Of a stretch of DNA of 64,000 nucleotides, positions 12,671 to 25,000 are shown in pieces (the first letter of the stretch is position 1; each line of letters begins with the position of its first letter). The DNA lies in NCBI GenBank assembly GCA_900708905.1, contig CAADRB010000019.1, positions 1,585,161 to 1,649,160 on the forward strand. Direction: 5' to 3'. A program made the position numbers and the translations under genes. Under the pieces are notes generated by a model, which was given only the letters and a program-made list of their open reading frames with translations, searched no databases and was not told the DNA's origin. Source of the stretch: Hymenolepis diminuta. Taxonomy: Eukaryota; Platyhelminthes; Cestoda; Cyclophyllidea; Hymenolepididae.

Positions 12671-13123
12671 ATGCTCCCTGAAGATCTAATGGATTATGAA
12701 GTTAATTCGGTGAGGAAGGCCTTTCGTTTCTTTGATCGAGTGGGAAACGGGCGTATCCAGACAGCAAAACTCGGTGACTGCTTAAGATGGCTGCAATTAG
12801 TGCCAAGTGAGGCACAAATTGAAGCTCTTTCACAATCAGCAGATCCGAAGGCTACAGGATACATTACTTTTAAAGAATTTCTGGAAGCGGCCGCTCAAAT
12901 CTGGATCCCAGACCAGCAAAGAGAGGGCAAAATTTGGGATGCCTTTCTGCATTTTGATAAGAATGAAAGTGGAAAGATCTCTTATGATGATATGAAGCAG
13001 ATGTTGACAGAGATTTCAACTGAACCTCTGTCAGAAAAGGAAGCTAACAAAATTCTTAAAAATTTTGTCGATCATAATGGTATGATTGAGTATGGTTATG
13101 TCATTCGTGCATGGCAAAAGTGA
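12671..13123 (+). CDS. EF-hand calcium-binding protein, calmodulin / myosin essential light chain-like
   Basis: The frame encodes 150 residues, the usual length of calmodulin or an essential light chain. Four EF-hand units can be placed. EF1 (residues 22-33) has D1, N5, G6 and I8, but Val at position 3 and Lys at position 12, so it is degenerate. EF2 (58-69) has D1, T5, G6, I8 and E12, but Lys at 3. EF3 (96-107) is the best, with D96, N98, S100, G101, I103 and D107. EF4 (132-143) keeps only D134, N136, G137 and I139. Calcium binding is therefore probably limited to EF3, perhaps EF2. Such proteins bind target helices as calcium sensors or as light chains; the partner here is unknown. The start is the first ATG after an in-frame TAA at 12,659-12,661. 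The CDS is visibly richer in G+C than its flanks. It may be an intronless gene, a retrocopy, or the single coding exon of a gene with a non-coding first exon. Exact orthology was not established. Confidence 0.88.
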   Translation: MLPEDLMDYEVNSVRKAFRFFDRVGNGRIQTAKLGDCLRWLQLVPSEAQIEALSQSADPKATGYITFKEFLEAAAQIWIPDQQREGKIWDAFLHFDKNESGKISYDDMKQMLTEISTEPLSEKEANKILKNFVDHNGMIEYGYVIRAWQK

Positions 13124-13138
13124 TCTGTTTATCATTTA

Positions 13139-13144
13139 AATAAA
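13139..13144 (+). promoter_or_regulatory. Polyadenylation signal AATAAA of the EF-hand gene
   Basis: A canonical AATAAA begins 15 nt after the TGA stop of the EF-hand gene. It implies a very short 3' UTR of a few tens of bases. A canonical hexamer this close supports an expressed gene. The downstream sequence has no A-tract that would mark an inserted retrocopy tail. Confidence 0.6.
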
Positions 13145-16100
13145 GTATAATGAGGCACAAGATTATAATTTGCTTTAAATAACTTTAAAGATTGAGGTAT
13201 TGTTTAAAATCAAGGTTAAACTCTACAGAATTTTCCAATTACACTGTTCTAAATTCTTAAACATTTATTCTTATTTTATGTATTTTTTTGTAGCAACTTT
13301 GATTTTTTTAAACCTGTTTTTGTTCTCTTTAATATAAACTGAATTTTGGTGTATTTTAACTTTATGATCTGTTTTTTATTCTTTGTTTGAATGTTTGGGG
13401 AATTTTTCCGTAGATAAGATAAAGACTTAATAACTTAAATAATATTTTGCCATATTAAGCAACCTTAAATTAAATTATACTACAATTACACTTCGATTTG
13501 GCTCTAAATTATAAAAATTAACAGAAAAGTCGAAATTATTTAAAAATCAGATTGCGCCTACAAAGTTGCTCAGATTACTACTTGTAATAAATTTTAAGTT
13601 TTACATTGAAATGTTTACGCTCTTACTGATCTTATCAACGGTCATGAAGAGTTTGTGGAACTCTGCTATTTGAGTTCGTGACAGTTTGTTCACTTCTGGC
13701 TCAGAGTTCAATCTGATATGAGTACCATTGTGTTCCCAGATAAAATAAAGTAAGTGACTTAAAGAAAACAACTTTCGCATTCGAATAGATGAAAACTCAA
13801 AGTTTTTGCAGATCAGGACTTGTTGAAAACATCGGAGATTTTAGATTAGAGATGCTCATTAAGCAACTCTTTAATTATCTCGTTATCGACAGAGAAGAAA
13901 ATAGTCTAGAATTAAAAATACTAGAAAACTCTGAAAATCCGGGTTTTCGTTAATATAAAACACTGCAAATATACCTAATTTTAAATAATTTAACGGTAAG
14001 TTTAATATATAACCCTATTCACTTCCAAGAAAATTGGTAGTATTACACAAATGAAATATAAATTTAAATGCAACGAATATGAATTTATGTTACAAAACCT
14101 ATCCACTTGTTTGGTTCATATAAGTTATTAACATTCAATAAAATTAATATCACTTTGGATAACATGGTGGAACATGATTAAATTAAAGATTGCACATGAA
14201 GTGGGATTTTGGACTTTCATAAGGAGAGTCAGTTGATGCCAAGTATTTGTATAAATCTTAATGAATATATCATTTAAAAATATAATTTATTAGTATTAAG
14301 CATAAAAAGTGAGAACGAAAATATTGGTTCGGTTATGGCAGAATACTACTCAGTACATTACGAAGGGGCACATTAGAAAACAGACAGAGTTCTTAATGGA
14401 TAAAGAGGCCTCATTGAACTAAGAATATTAGTTGACAGTAGACTCTCTACCGCCATAGATGTACATAACTGGTCAGAACTTTAGAAATTTTGCTTCGAGG
14501 GTCATTATTTTAAAAATAATATATTAATATCAAATCTGGTAACTTAGAAAATATTCCAAGAATTGGTTATTGAACGAAAATTTCAGAAACTATTTCAGTT
14601 TTGCTCCATTTGATTATTGAAATCCAAAGCCGATAATATTGATCATTTAAAGACTTTTATCTACCATTATTTTAATAGAATGTCTCCTCATTTAAACAAA
14701 GCCGACGTTTTGGTAAGCACAAGAATCGAAATAGGATCATCAGTGACTATCAAAATTGGACAGAAACCAATAATGATCGTGTTTTTAATAGTTTATTTCC
14801 AGGTGATACGAAAACACATAAAGAATAATAAACAAACAAATAGTTAACCGGTGTTTTTAGAATTAATAGGTTTCTAATCCGCCGAACATTACCCTTGTTA
14901 TAAATCATGACACTCCTTTTGTGGGATCGCCATATTTCAATTTCCATTTTGACTACTAAAATTAATTAATCTATGGTCAAACTATTAATGTTTTCACATA
15001 TAAATATTCAGACGTCTTTCGCGATACTGTGGGTTTACATCAGCCAAATAATGCGTTTGTAATTATAATACCTATGTAAATGCCATAGAAACAGCTAGCC
15101 TACGTCATGTTACTAATAAATTACTGAATTAAAAAAGCTTATGGACGAAAAAGTTGTATTTTCTTTACATATAATTAAGTTGGTGTTTATTGAAAAGCAA
15201 CAGATGAATCACAAGTGATTTAAAATTTAAGTACAAATATCAAACCTCAGTTCTGCAGCATTTTTCCTTTCTAAGAAATATTTAAAGACAATCACTTTAG
15301 GGATTCCTTTCTGACCAAATCTCTCAAAGTGTCGTGTCTTCAATTGTTCTGACCAGAAGCATTACTAGTCAATCTAATAGAGCAAAATATTCTAATACCT
15401 TAGAATGGAGCACTTAGAGGCCCAAATAATGAATGAAATTAGATGATTTTATGGACAGACACCACTCGTTAATACTGCTTAATTAGCATTAATAAGTTGT
15501 TCAATTGTGTTAATGTTTGTTCTTTATCAGTTCAAAATCGTTGCGATTTTCACTCACTACAATACTGTAATGATCAAAATCATAACACAAATGCATCAAA
15601 GTGAGTATAGTTTGTTTTAACTTTGTGAGAATTCATAAATCAGTCCTGCAATTAGTTCTGACTCTGATTTAGGAATGAATGAATTCATCTTGTCTTAGTA
15701 AATGTCATAGGTGGGTCAAAAGTCCTCTATTTCCTTGGCATATAATGTAGACGTTTGGCTTTGAATGCCTCAAAAAGTCACTTTATACTACCCTAAACAT
15801 TACAATAACAGATAAATTTGCTGAACCAACCTCATTCTCCAATAAACACTAGTTCATGAGTTTCATTTTAAGTGGGAAACTAATAACCAAATTCTATATG
15901 CTTAAATTTGCAGTCGGCAGCTAGATTGACAATTTAGTTGATTGAAAATATCTAGTATTTCCGAGCTAACATTTACACTTGTTTGGATTTAATCATCAAG
16001 AAATAGGTAAGGTTTCGAGCTTCGTAAAGTAAATACTGATAGATGGAAATAAAACAATTCCATTGAATAAAGATTAACTGACACTCTTTTCATTAGTGCG

Positions 16101-16559
16101 TGCATACATCGGTAATATTAAATTAATGTATGCATTTCTAAATCTTCTTATATTGGTTAACCGGACCATCAGATAAGGATAGTAATATGCTCAGATCCAA
16201 AGATAGTTTTGCATATATCTATATATGCATATAATATGACCGAATCTTATTGTATGGATTATCAGTGAACAGTATGCCTCCTATTCATTGCCACGTGCCA
16301 CAATCTTTTGTCCTAGTTCAAAGTGAAATAGTTCAGAGATATGTCATGTAAAATTAAACCCAACTTTTCATGCTTATTTTTTCCCACAGCAGGACTAAAA
16401 CCTGTTCAAAACTTGAGTAGACGGCTAAACACATAAAAAATGGAAGTATATGTTTACAGCTTGAGAGGAAACTGTAGATTAGGTAGTAGAAGCGTAAGTC
16501 AGGGAAACAAAAGAATCATACTTCGTCAAAGGTTCTTCATGTTGTCATCAACCTTTTCT

Positions 16560-16690
16560 CCGAGAGAAAAATCTGGGTGACAGATTTTTTTAAGTGTTTT
16601 TGAAGCCATCCTCAATTCAAATAATTCCTGTAGCACTTATCTACTGGATAAAGATGTTTACTAGTTGTCTGATTATCTTTGGATTTTGGC
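16560..16690 (+). repeat. Dispersed repeat R4, copy 2
   Basis: The core TGTAGCACTTATCTACTGGA aligns with TGTAGCACCCATCTACCAGA at about 59,107-59,126, with similar flanking bases (ATCC-x-CAAT upstream). The alignment is short, so membership in the family is tentative. Confidence 0.3.
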
Positions 16691-18443
16691 CTTAGAAAAG
16701 ACATAAGTTTTATAAGCTGTCGTTAAGCCTTTATGACATTTCAGAGAGATTTAAGAAGCTGATTTCGAAATGAAATTCACAATATTATCACTATAATTCT
16801 GTATTATGCTATCTCTCTATCAAGAAACTTCTAATATCCATCTTTATGGTTGGACCTCAGATTGATCTCACTCAGATTCTGCCAGACCTATAGACCTTTT
16901 AATAATTGCGTCTTTTTGTTGCAGCGTTAATTTTAAATCTGAGAATGGCAGTTACTAGAGCCGTTAAAGTTAGTATCAGCTCCTCTAAATGGGCTTAAAT
17001 CAAAAATTTTGATTGTGCTTTTATTTGAGGCAAGATAAAAATTTAAAGCACCATCTGGACTAGTTTGAGCGTGGTACAAATTATTTGACTTTTATTAAAT
17101 TTGTGAAAGAAATAATCAACAAAGGACTTTTCAAGAATTAAGGATAAGATTGAAATATAATCGCACCGAACAATATATATTTATGTATGTAACTATGAAC
17201 TTTTTATCTGTGCTATAGACTCACGCTTAAAATAGCATTTTCAAAGGGTATTGTCTAGTTTTAATCCATTTTTCATTGCTAAAATATTTGAAATTCCACT
17301 GTAAAAGTTTTGAAGAAAAGTGACACCTAAGGGAAGGGTTAACGTGTCCTTGAAATTGCATACCATTTGAACGCATATATGTGACGCCCATAAATTAATT
17401 GCCCTGGTTAGACCAGTCGGCAGTTTGGTACAAGTAAATGCGTCTCATTACAGACTATGAAGACAGGTGTCATTAGCAGAATATAAAATTACTTTATTAT
17501 AGAAAGCGTGAGTTATATGTCTGACTTTAGTGTTATTTATGGTTCAATCAGCTAAGTAGGAGTTAGAATGTCTAAGCTTTCGGAAATTTGAGATGTTGAT
17601 TAGAATGAAAAGCATTTCTTTAATTCATGGGCTTGTATAATTGTACCCAAGGTATACATGTTTAAATATGCAGATAACTAGTTGCATACTAATTGCTTCT
17701 ATAAATGTTCAAGTTAAAAGATGTACTTATTTCGATATCACATAATAAATTAAAGTTAAAAGTAAGCAACAACGTTTATCCACTCTTTTATGGTAAGGAG
17801 CGACAATTAAAATATGATCAGCTTCACATTTACCCTATCTTTAATTTAGAACCTGAAGATCTAGCTTCCATATAGGTTAATCAGAATCAATTTGATACGA
17901 AATTGTCACTATTTCAAAATGTTATTCTTGCTTTCTGTATATTCCACGCCGATTTAGAATCAACTTTTCGAATTGTTTGCTTTCATATTAAAATTTGAAA
18001 TTGCATCGTTGAAAACATATATTTTTCTCAAAAATAGAGAGTATTTTTTATTTTTGAGCAAATGAAATACGTTCAGTTTTTAAAGTAGATATTTTATTTT
18101 TTTAACATCGAAATAAAGACGTGAATATTTTCATTAATGAATGCTCACATGGTCAGATAGGCTCATTCTAATTAGTATTATATTTCTTATGAAGGATAAC
18201 AGATTGCAAATTAAAATGAGATGGAAAACCCTCAGACAAGTGAAATCATTTACTATAATTCAGGGTAAATTGCATAATTCTGGACCAATTACTGTCTTAA
18301 TAAATCAAAAAGAGTCCGCCAACGGCAAAACTTATAAACTCGTCCAAGTACTTCATTTTAAGTAAAGCTACTTCTCTTCTTTAAGTCATATTTGATCGAT
18401 TATACAACTATCGTATTTATAAACAAATGAATAAAAATAGTAC

Positions 18444-18461
18444 ATATATATATATATATAT
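18444..18461. repeat. AT dinucleotide microsatellite
   Basis: Nine uninterrupted AT units. Confidence 0.9.
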
Positions 18462-18799
18462 TTATTTGATCAATTCATAAAGTTTAATTAGTTCTGGTAC
18501 AATTCAAGTAACTTTATTTGAATTCATTTTTTAAATAAACAGAGGGTCAAAGTTACAAATACAAAGGCGACAAATAACTGCTCTACCAATCCATACTTCA
18601 AAGAGTCAATTTTGAAATTGGCAGTATGAGCACAGACGATTATAACAGAATTTGCATAGCTGTGTTTGAAGCAAAATTTCATAATTGTAGACACCTGTTT
18701 GAAAGCAGTTTTTAAGTATAATTATTATTCAAAGTTATACTAAGGAACATTTACAATATTTTGTTTGGAAAAGAAACTGATATAGAATAACAGTAAGTC

Positions 18800-19020
18800 T
18801 AAAAAATGATAAGGGGAGAGAATCAAAAAGACACAGAGAGCAGAGTCAAGGTATTTAAGAGTCTAACCTCACTTGGCTTTTGGATGTATTGTAAAATATT
18901 TACCAATTGGGCAGTTCAGGTACCCAAATTCAAATTTAACGATTTGTCTCTTTGATTGCTGTAAACGCGATATTATTGACCGGTATTTAATCAGGAAGGG
19001 CTACGCAACGTACAGTCTTA
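18800..19020 (+). repeat. Dispersed repeat R1, copy 1
   Basis: It aligns by eye with 49,095-49,310 over about 220 bp in the same order. The shared blocks are AATCAAAAAGA, GAGAG, AGAGTCT, ATATTTACCAA, CCAAATTCAAAT, GATT-x-TCT and CGGTATT followed by TCA-x-G. No open frame or terminal repeats were seen. It may be a SINE or a decayed DNA-element fragment. Confidence 0.5.
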
Positions 19021-22000
19021 ACACAGCATAAATGAGATAAAATCGTTGTCAGTGGCAACCCGTAGGTTTCGTATGTCCTCATGTATTTCACTTTCTTTCT
19101 ATTGGCAAATTAGTCAAATATTTTATATTTAGAGACAAATACACATATGAAGAACCTATAACAAGAAATTACTAGTATTATGTGTTAAGAAAATCATCTT
19201 TTATTAATGCGAATTAAATTGTTAATTATAATTTTAAATTGTACAACAACTCACATAGACGTAATAATGTTTTGTTAGGTAAGAAAATTTTGACTTTTCC
19301 AACTAAGGGTGAGAAAAAATAGACAAAATTTATGAATACAAGGAACGAATTTGCTAACTAATGCCTAAAATAATGCATGAAATAAGAGCAACTGATTACT
19401 CTTTTAGCATAAAGGAGACCCTGATGTAGACTTGTTGAAATAATCAGGATAAGAATTAAGGGAAAACCAAATCTTTTTTCTTTTTTGAAAAATTTGCAGA
19501 AATCGACGTACTTTTAGTGATTATTCGTAATAGCTTGAGATTGTTTGAATTATTTTGATTCGTTTATAACAGTTTAGTCCCTGCTCACGCTGACTCATAA
19601 GTCTGCTTGGTCTGTCTATGCATCAGGCACATGCTGACTCATATCTCAGCTCGTCAATTATCAAAATAGAAAGATCAGATAATCTCCCTAATGGCACTTT
19701 ATTTAACATTCCATTAACAGAGGTATGAATGAACTCAGAAGAATCTTGAGTGTCATTTTCCGTAGGTGCATAATTGCGAATTTTAAGAGGTGTATAAGTT
19801 TTAATACATTATAAAAGGATGAAGGGTACGGTACGGAAGAATCCACATGCTCAGGACCTTCAAGGTTAACCGAGAGAACTTTTCCTTCTGCAAATAGACT
19901 GTTGAAAATTTCAAAAAATTGCTAAGTGTCAACTGATTATCGAGAGACTTGTGAATCTTCTGGTATCGGAACCGTAGAAAATGTCAGAGAAATCAATTAT
20001 TACTGCTCCCCCTTTGTTATAGTCTTAGAAGCCTCTAAGATAGCCTTGAATTGTATACTATACAAAGGATGAAGCAAAAACTTTTTATTTTTCCCAAATT
20101 ATGCCCATCAGCAACCCACAATTTTAGTGTATTTTAGCAATTATGTAGATTGTAAATAATTAATGATAAAATTAACAAACACCTAAGATTGATACTTTTT
20201 TTTATGAAAAATTATTTTATTCAATAACTGCTAATTGGAACAAAATGTTTTGTCCAGTACATGCGCTAGAACTTAAACTAGCTATAGAAGAGTCGCTATA
20301 TTATTTGTATCAAGTTACTGCTTGTTGTTCCATCACTGGCATTTAAGATGACATTCTTTTATTCTTGTAATTACCTGTTTGGTCGTGAAATGCTGGAATA
20401 GGCAACGCCTTTTTGACATTAGCACTGCCATCTGTTTCTTGGTGACGACCGTGATTTAAATGAAGCGTATTTTATATCGAAGTTAATTTTACTTGACCCC
20501 TTTTATGCTTTTACCTCTGGGAAGTTTCACCATAAAATGATGCTTTCTGTTGTATATTAACGATGGTAATTTGATGAAGCACTATTGTTAAGGCAAAAAT
20601 CACCTTGATTTGTATTCAAGTGAGCGTAGAAAATCCATCACTTGTTTGCATTAAGTGTGCTTAATTGTCTCTATGTTTTTAAAAAATTTGAATTTTATAA
20701 TTTTTACAGAGAATAGTATACCTCTAGGAGTGAATGCCCACTACGGCGATATTAATATCATAGTAGATGCAACAAAGTTCAAAGTTTATTTGAATGCTTT
20801 ATTGGAAAATTTTGCTGCACACGTTTTAAATTAAATATAAAGATAAACTTTTAGCACCCATATTAAATCTGGTAGATTATCAAAGTCTTAATGCTTTACT
20901 ATTTCGAGAAACCTGATATTCTAACCTTTGCGTGTTATACTCAAATTCCACACTGTCTCTGATTAGACTAGAGGTGCTATAATTAAAATTTTTGCTAAAT
21001 TCAAGATTTTGCAGGTCAATATATAACAGTATAATACAAAATTTCTGATAAATAACAAGGAATACTGCTTATATATTTAACACAGATGTAAATGAGGAAT
21101 ATGAGCGATTGCAAAAGTAATTACTAAATTATAATACTAAAAAACAAAGTAACGGAATGTTAACTTAGAAAATCGCAAAATATGCACCTAAAGATTTATT
21201 TTAACCTGATTTTATTAAAAAATTGCGGATTTTGTTGCCCTGTATTTAATTCCTATTAAAAGATGATGTAGTTCAATTGACTTTTTTCTATGATCTCGAA
21301 AGAGACAATGAATCAAGGTCTCACCTGTTGGTATATCTTTAAAAAAGTAATTATTTGAACTTTGAACAACTATTTCCAATTGGGAGGCAAGTTTTGCTCT
21401 ATCTCGTGGATCACAGACCAAAGAAATCATGAAAAATCTAGGCAATATTTAATGTTTTCAGTGACTTCAAGATGAATTAGAGGAGTCTGATTCAGATTTA
21501 AAACAATACGCCATACAAAAAACTGATATATTTAAACAAATCCAAAACGTCTCTTTAAGTGGATATTTATCAAATATCAAAGTAAGTTTCTTTTTTAGTA
21601 TTAGGGTGTCATAACATTGCCTTTGTATAAGATCAATTATTATTATTGCTCTAATTAATAAGTACAATGTATGACATCTAATAAAATATTCATTTTTAGT
21701 TTGGTTTTTAGCTGCATGCTTTGGTATACATAAACCTGTTTCATTTAGTTATGTACCTAATTCACTTCGTAGTATTCTCTGATAGTATTCATTCTTAACT
21801 TCTGTAAATATTTTTTTCGGATTTCGGTATTGCTTCTATTACCATTGACAAAACACTTGTATTGGAATATTTTAAAAGTAGGTATTTATACTTTACCAGA
21901 TTGACCAAAAGAGCTTTCATTGATATGCCAAATCGAATAATTTTAATAAATTTTGTTTTAGACAACTGTCTCTCCTCAGCTCAGCAAATTGCATTATTTA

Positions 22001-25000
22001 GTGGGAAGATTTATCTTCTTCCAGACAACCAAACTTTTGTTAGTAACAATGATATTTCCTTATTGTTTTTTACTGATATCATGAAAATCGGTATTTGAAA
22101 AATAAGAGTAATCTGATTGAGAAATAATCTTTGTTATTGGCAAATATAATTTTTTAATTTAACTTGCTTTATTAATCAAATAATGAGCAAATTTCAATTT
22201 ATTGTTGGTTAAATCGATTATATACGTAGGTTAGTTTGCCAATAAACAAGAGATAAGGCTTATTAGTACAAACTTCTTATTCGATTTTTAGTAAATAAAT
22301 AGGTTAAATGCATAAACTATTAGTTATATTGCATAGTTTATGACAGCCCAACCCTATATCACTCATATTGACTACAAGCGTATAAGCAAAAGATAATAAC
22401 AATTACTTACCACTATTATGTCAATACTGTAATGCAAAAAAATATAATTTAAGATCAATTTCCGTTCTCAATCATTTAAAGAAAGATAAATTTTTATGGC
22501 AAGATGGATCATAATAAGTAAAAGCCAAACACCAAGCACTGAGTATTGTGGACAAGATTTGGGCCAGATATTTGTGCACAATTTATGAAACCCACATTTT
22601 GGGAAGTGAACAACTCGTTAGTTCAAGTTATATAAAACATGATTTAAAAAATGAACATCATGACACTGCCCTCAAAATTTTTCTGATCCCTTACTCATTA
22701 TCATTTGTTGCGCCCTCTGTTACCGATTTCAGTTGCTTCTAACAATTTTTAACTGCGATTTTTTGCAATACTGTGGGGACTAAAACAAAAAATATACAAA
22801 ATCCTACAGTTTGATGCCTTTGTGCTCTCGCACCCAAGAGGGTGTCCTTTTGCAAAGAATTGTAACAGTCTTTCTGTGATAATAGATTGCTCTTGAGGTA
22901 TACCTCTTGTATAATCTCTGGAAATATTTCTTTAATTTTAAAGAGTTTTCTTCCGCACTTTAGAGTAAGCTCATCAGTTACATTGAAATTGGCAAAAAAT
23001 TACATAATATAAAACATTCATCATGGGTGAAAACGCCCACAGAAGAACGCATTTATCATTGATTGTTATCTGAATTTTCATCAATAATATTCAATACATG
23101 ACTGAAATAAGCGAAAAAATGATGCTCAAACTTTTCTTATAGATTCAATTAAGCAGACTAAGAAAATGGAATCTGTAGTGTAAAGAATACACATTTATTT
23201 CAAAAATTGAATAAAAATGCATTAGATGTAGATGATAGAAATTTTTCATTCTAATATATGTAAAGCTTATAATGGAATTTCTAACTTTAAGAGACCAGGC
23301 ACACATTTTAAGAAGTATCCAGTTTGAAACATTTTCTTAATGAATTTTTTTCACTCATTTATTCGCACACTTTAGGAATTCTAAACAGTTAATGAAAAAG
23401 GAACAAAATAAACAACTTAAGATAAGGTTTAAGTAACTAAACTCATTTGAGACACCCGAATAAGATAATCCAGGAAAAGAATAGACTATTTTGAAATAAT
23501 AATTAAGAACGATGCGGTTGGTGTAATTATAACGTAATCCGTTTCAAAATTGTTATGATTCGGGATTCTTTAAGAGAACGAACAATTTAGTTACCAAAAA
23601 ACAGGCGCATACACTGGACACAAGCATTCAGGCTATAAAGGCTGGTTATCCTTTTGACTTGAGAGATAAAAGAAGTTAGAAGACGTGTATATATCTGAAT
23701 CTTGCATTTCCTTGAACCTTTATATATACCTCTTCATCATCATATTTTGTTAATCAAATTATAAATATGTAGCTTTTTGTGCCGTTTGAATGAAATTAGG
23801 TAGCCTAATGATTGGACCATATATTGCCATAGTGCTCTGTGCAGATATTCACCTCTATACTGATTTATGTAGTTTAACAACCTGCTTAATTTATTTCCGT
23901 CATTGAGGTAAATGGAAGTATGCACATTATTAAATATATTTTCTTGACGAAATTAATACTTTAATCCATATTTTTTCCACTTCAATATCAAAAATAACTT
24001 TCTATTGCTAGACCGTTTATTTGAATTAATGCTTAACCTTTTACAATGCATAATTTTTCCGAGGTAACGACTTATCATTATATAAAGCACTAACACATTT
24101 AAATTTCTCTTTATTTTTTCATCTACCGTTGTTTTGCGAATATTTTGTCATTTTTAGGTGAAATTACATTCAATTGGCTTCTATTACCGGAATGAAGGAA
24201 AGTCATATAGTGATTTTTGGATTAACCCTAGTAAGGAATCATTAGTCCATATAGTTATCATGTTTTCTCCTCATCAAACTAATCTTTCTACTTTAAAGTA
24301 AGCCTGGCTGTCTTTCGGTATTGGTTTCCGTGCAGTAGTCATTTCTAAATTTTACTTCATTCATTAATTAATTTTTAATATCATACTAGCTCCTATAACC
24401 CCGCTAGAATCGACAATATCATAAGAGAACTTATCGATTATAATCGAATCATCGAATCCATAATTTATAGTTAATGATATCAAATTTAACTCACTCATAA
24501 AAATTTAAGATCTACTTCAGTTACTCCCTTCTCAGATATAAACATAGATATTATATTTGAGGGGGCGTCATTTTGTGACTTTTAATACAGCGCGTTTTAG
24601 CTTTTGAGATAGAGTAATAAAAGCTTTTAAGTTAATGTTGAAATTATCTTAATGCATTGACTTTATCACCCTTGTCTTTCTTCTTCCCATCCTGTTGCAA
24701 ATGGAATTCTAAAATTAACTTAACCAAGTCAAGCATCTTGAAGTGATTTCTTAAATGTTTACTTCAATTAATTTCTCTGTCTACTCTAACTAAATAACTG
24801 GTCCACGACTGATTTAAGAAGTACATAAATCCATATTTGGATTATTGATTTGTTGAAAACTATTTGTAGCAATAACTTACCACATCTGTTGTAAACTTAT
24901 ACTTCTAAATTTGCATTGAAATATCCACGCGCAAATTATTGGGTTAAAATGGATTGAAAGTAACGAAAGGAGATATTTAACTGTGTTGTTTTATTAATAG

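Larger units (their letters stand above)
13145..18799. other. Gene-free AT-rich stretch downstream of the EF-hand gene
   Basis: Apart from R4 copy 2, nothing was recognised. Open frames are no longer than expected by chance. Confidence 0.55.

Noticed and set aside
12807..12995. 62-codon frame inside the EF-hand gene
   Set aside because: It is a shadow of the EF-hand coding sequence in another frame.
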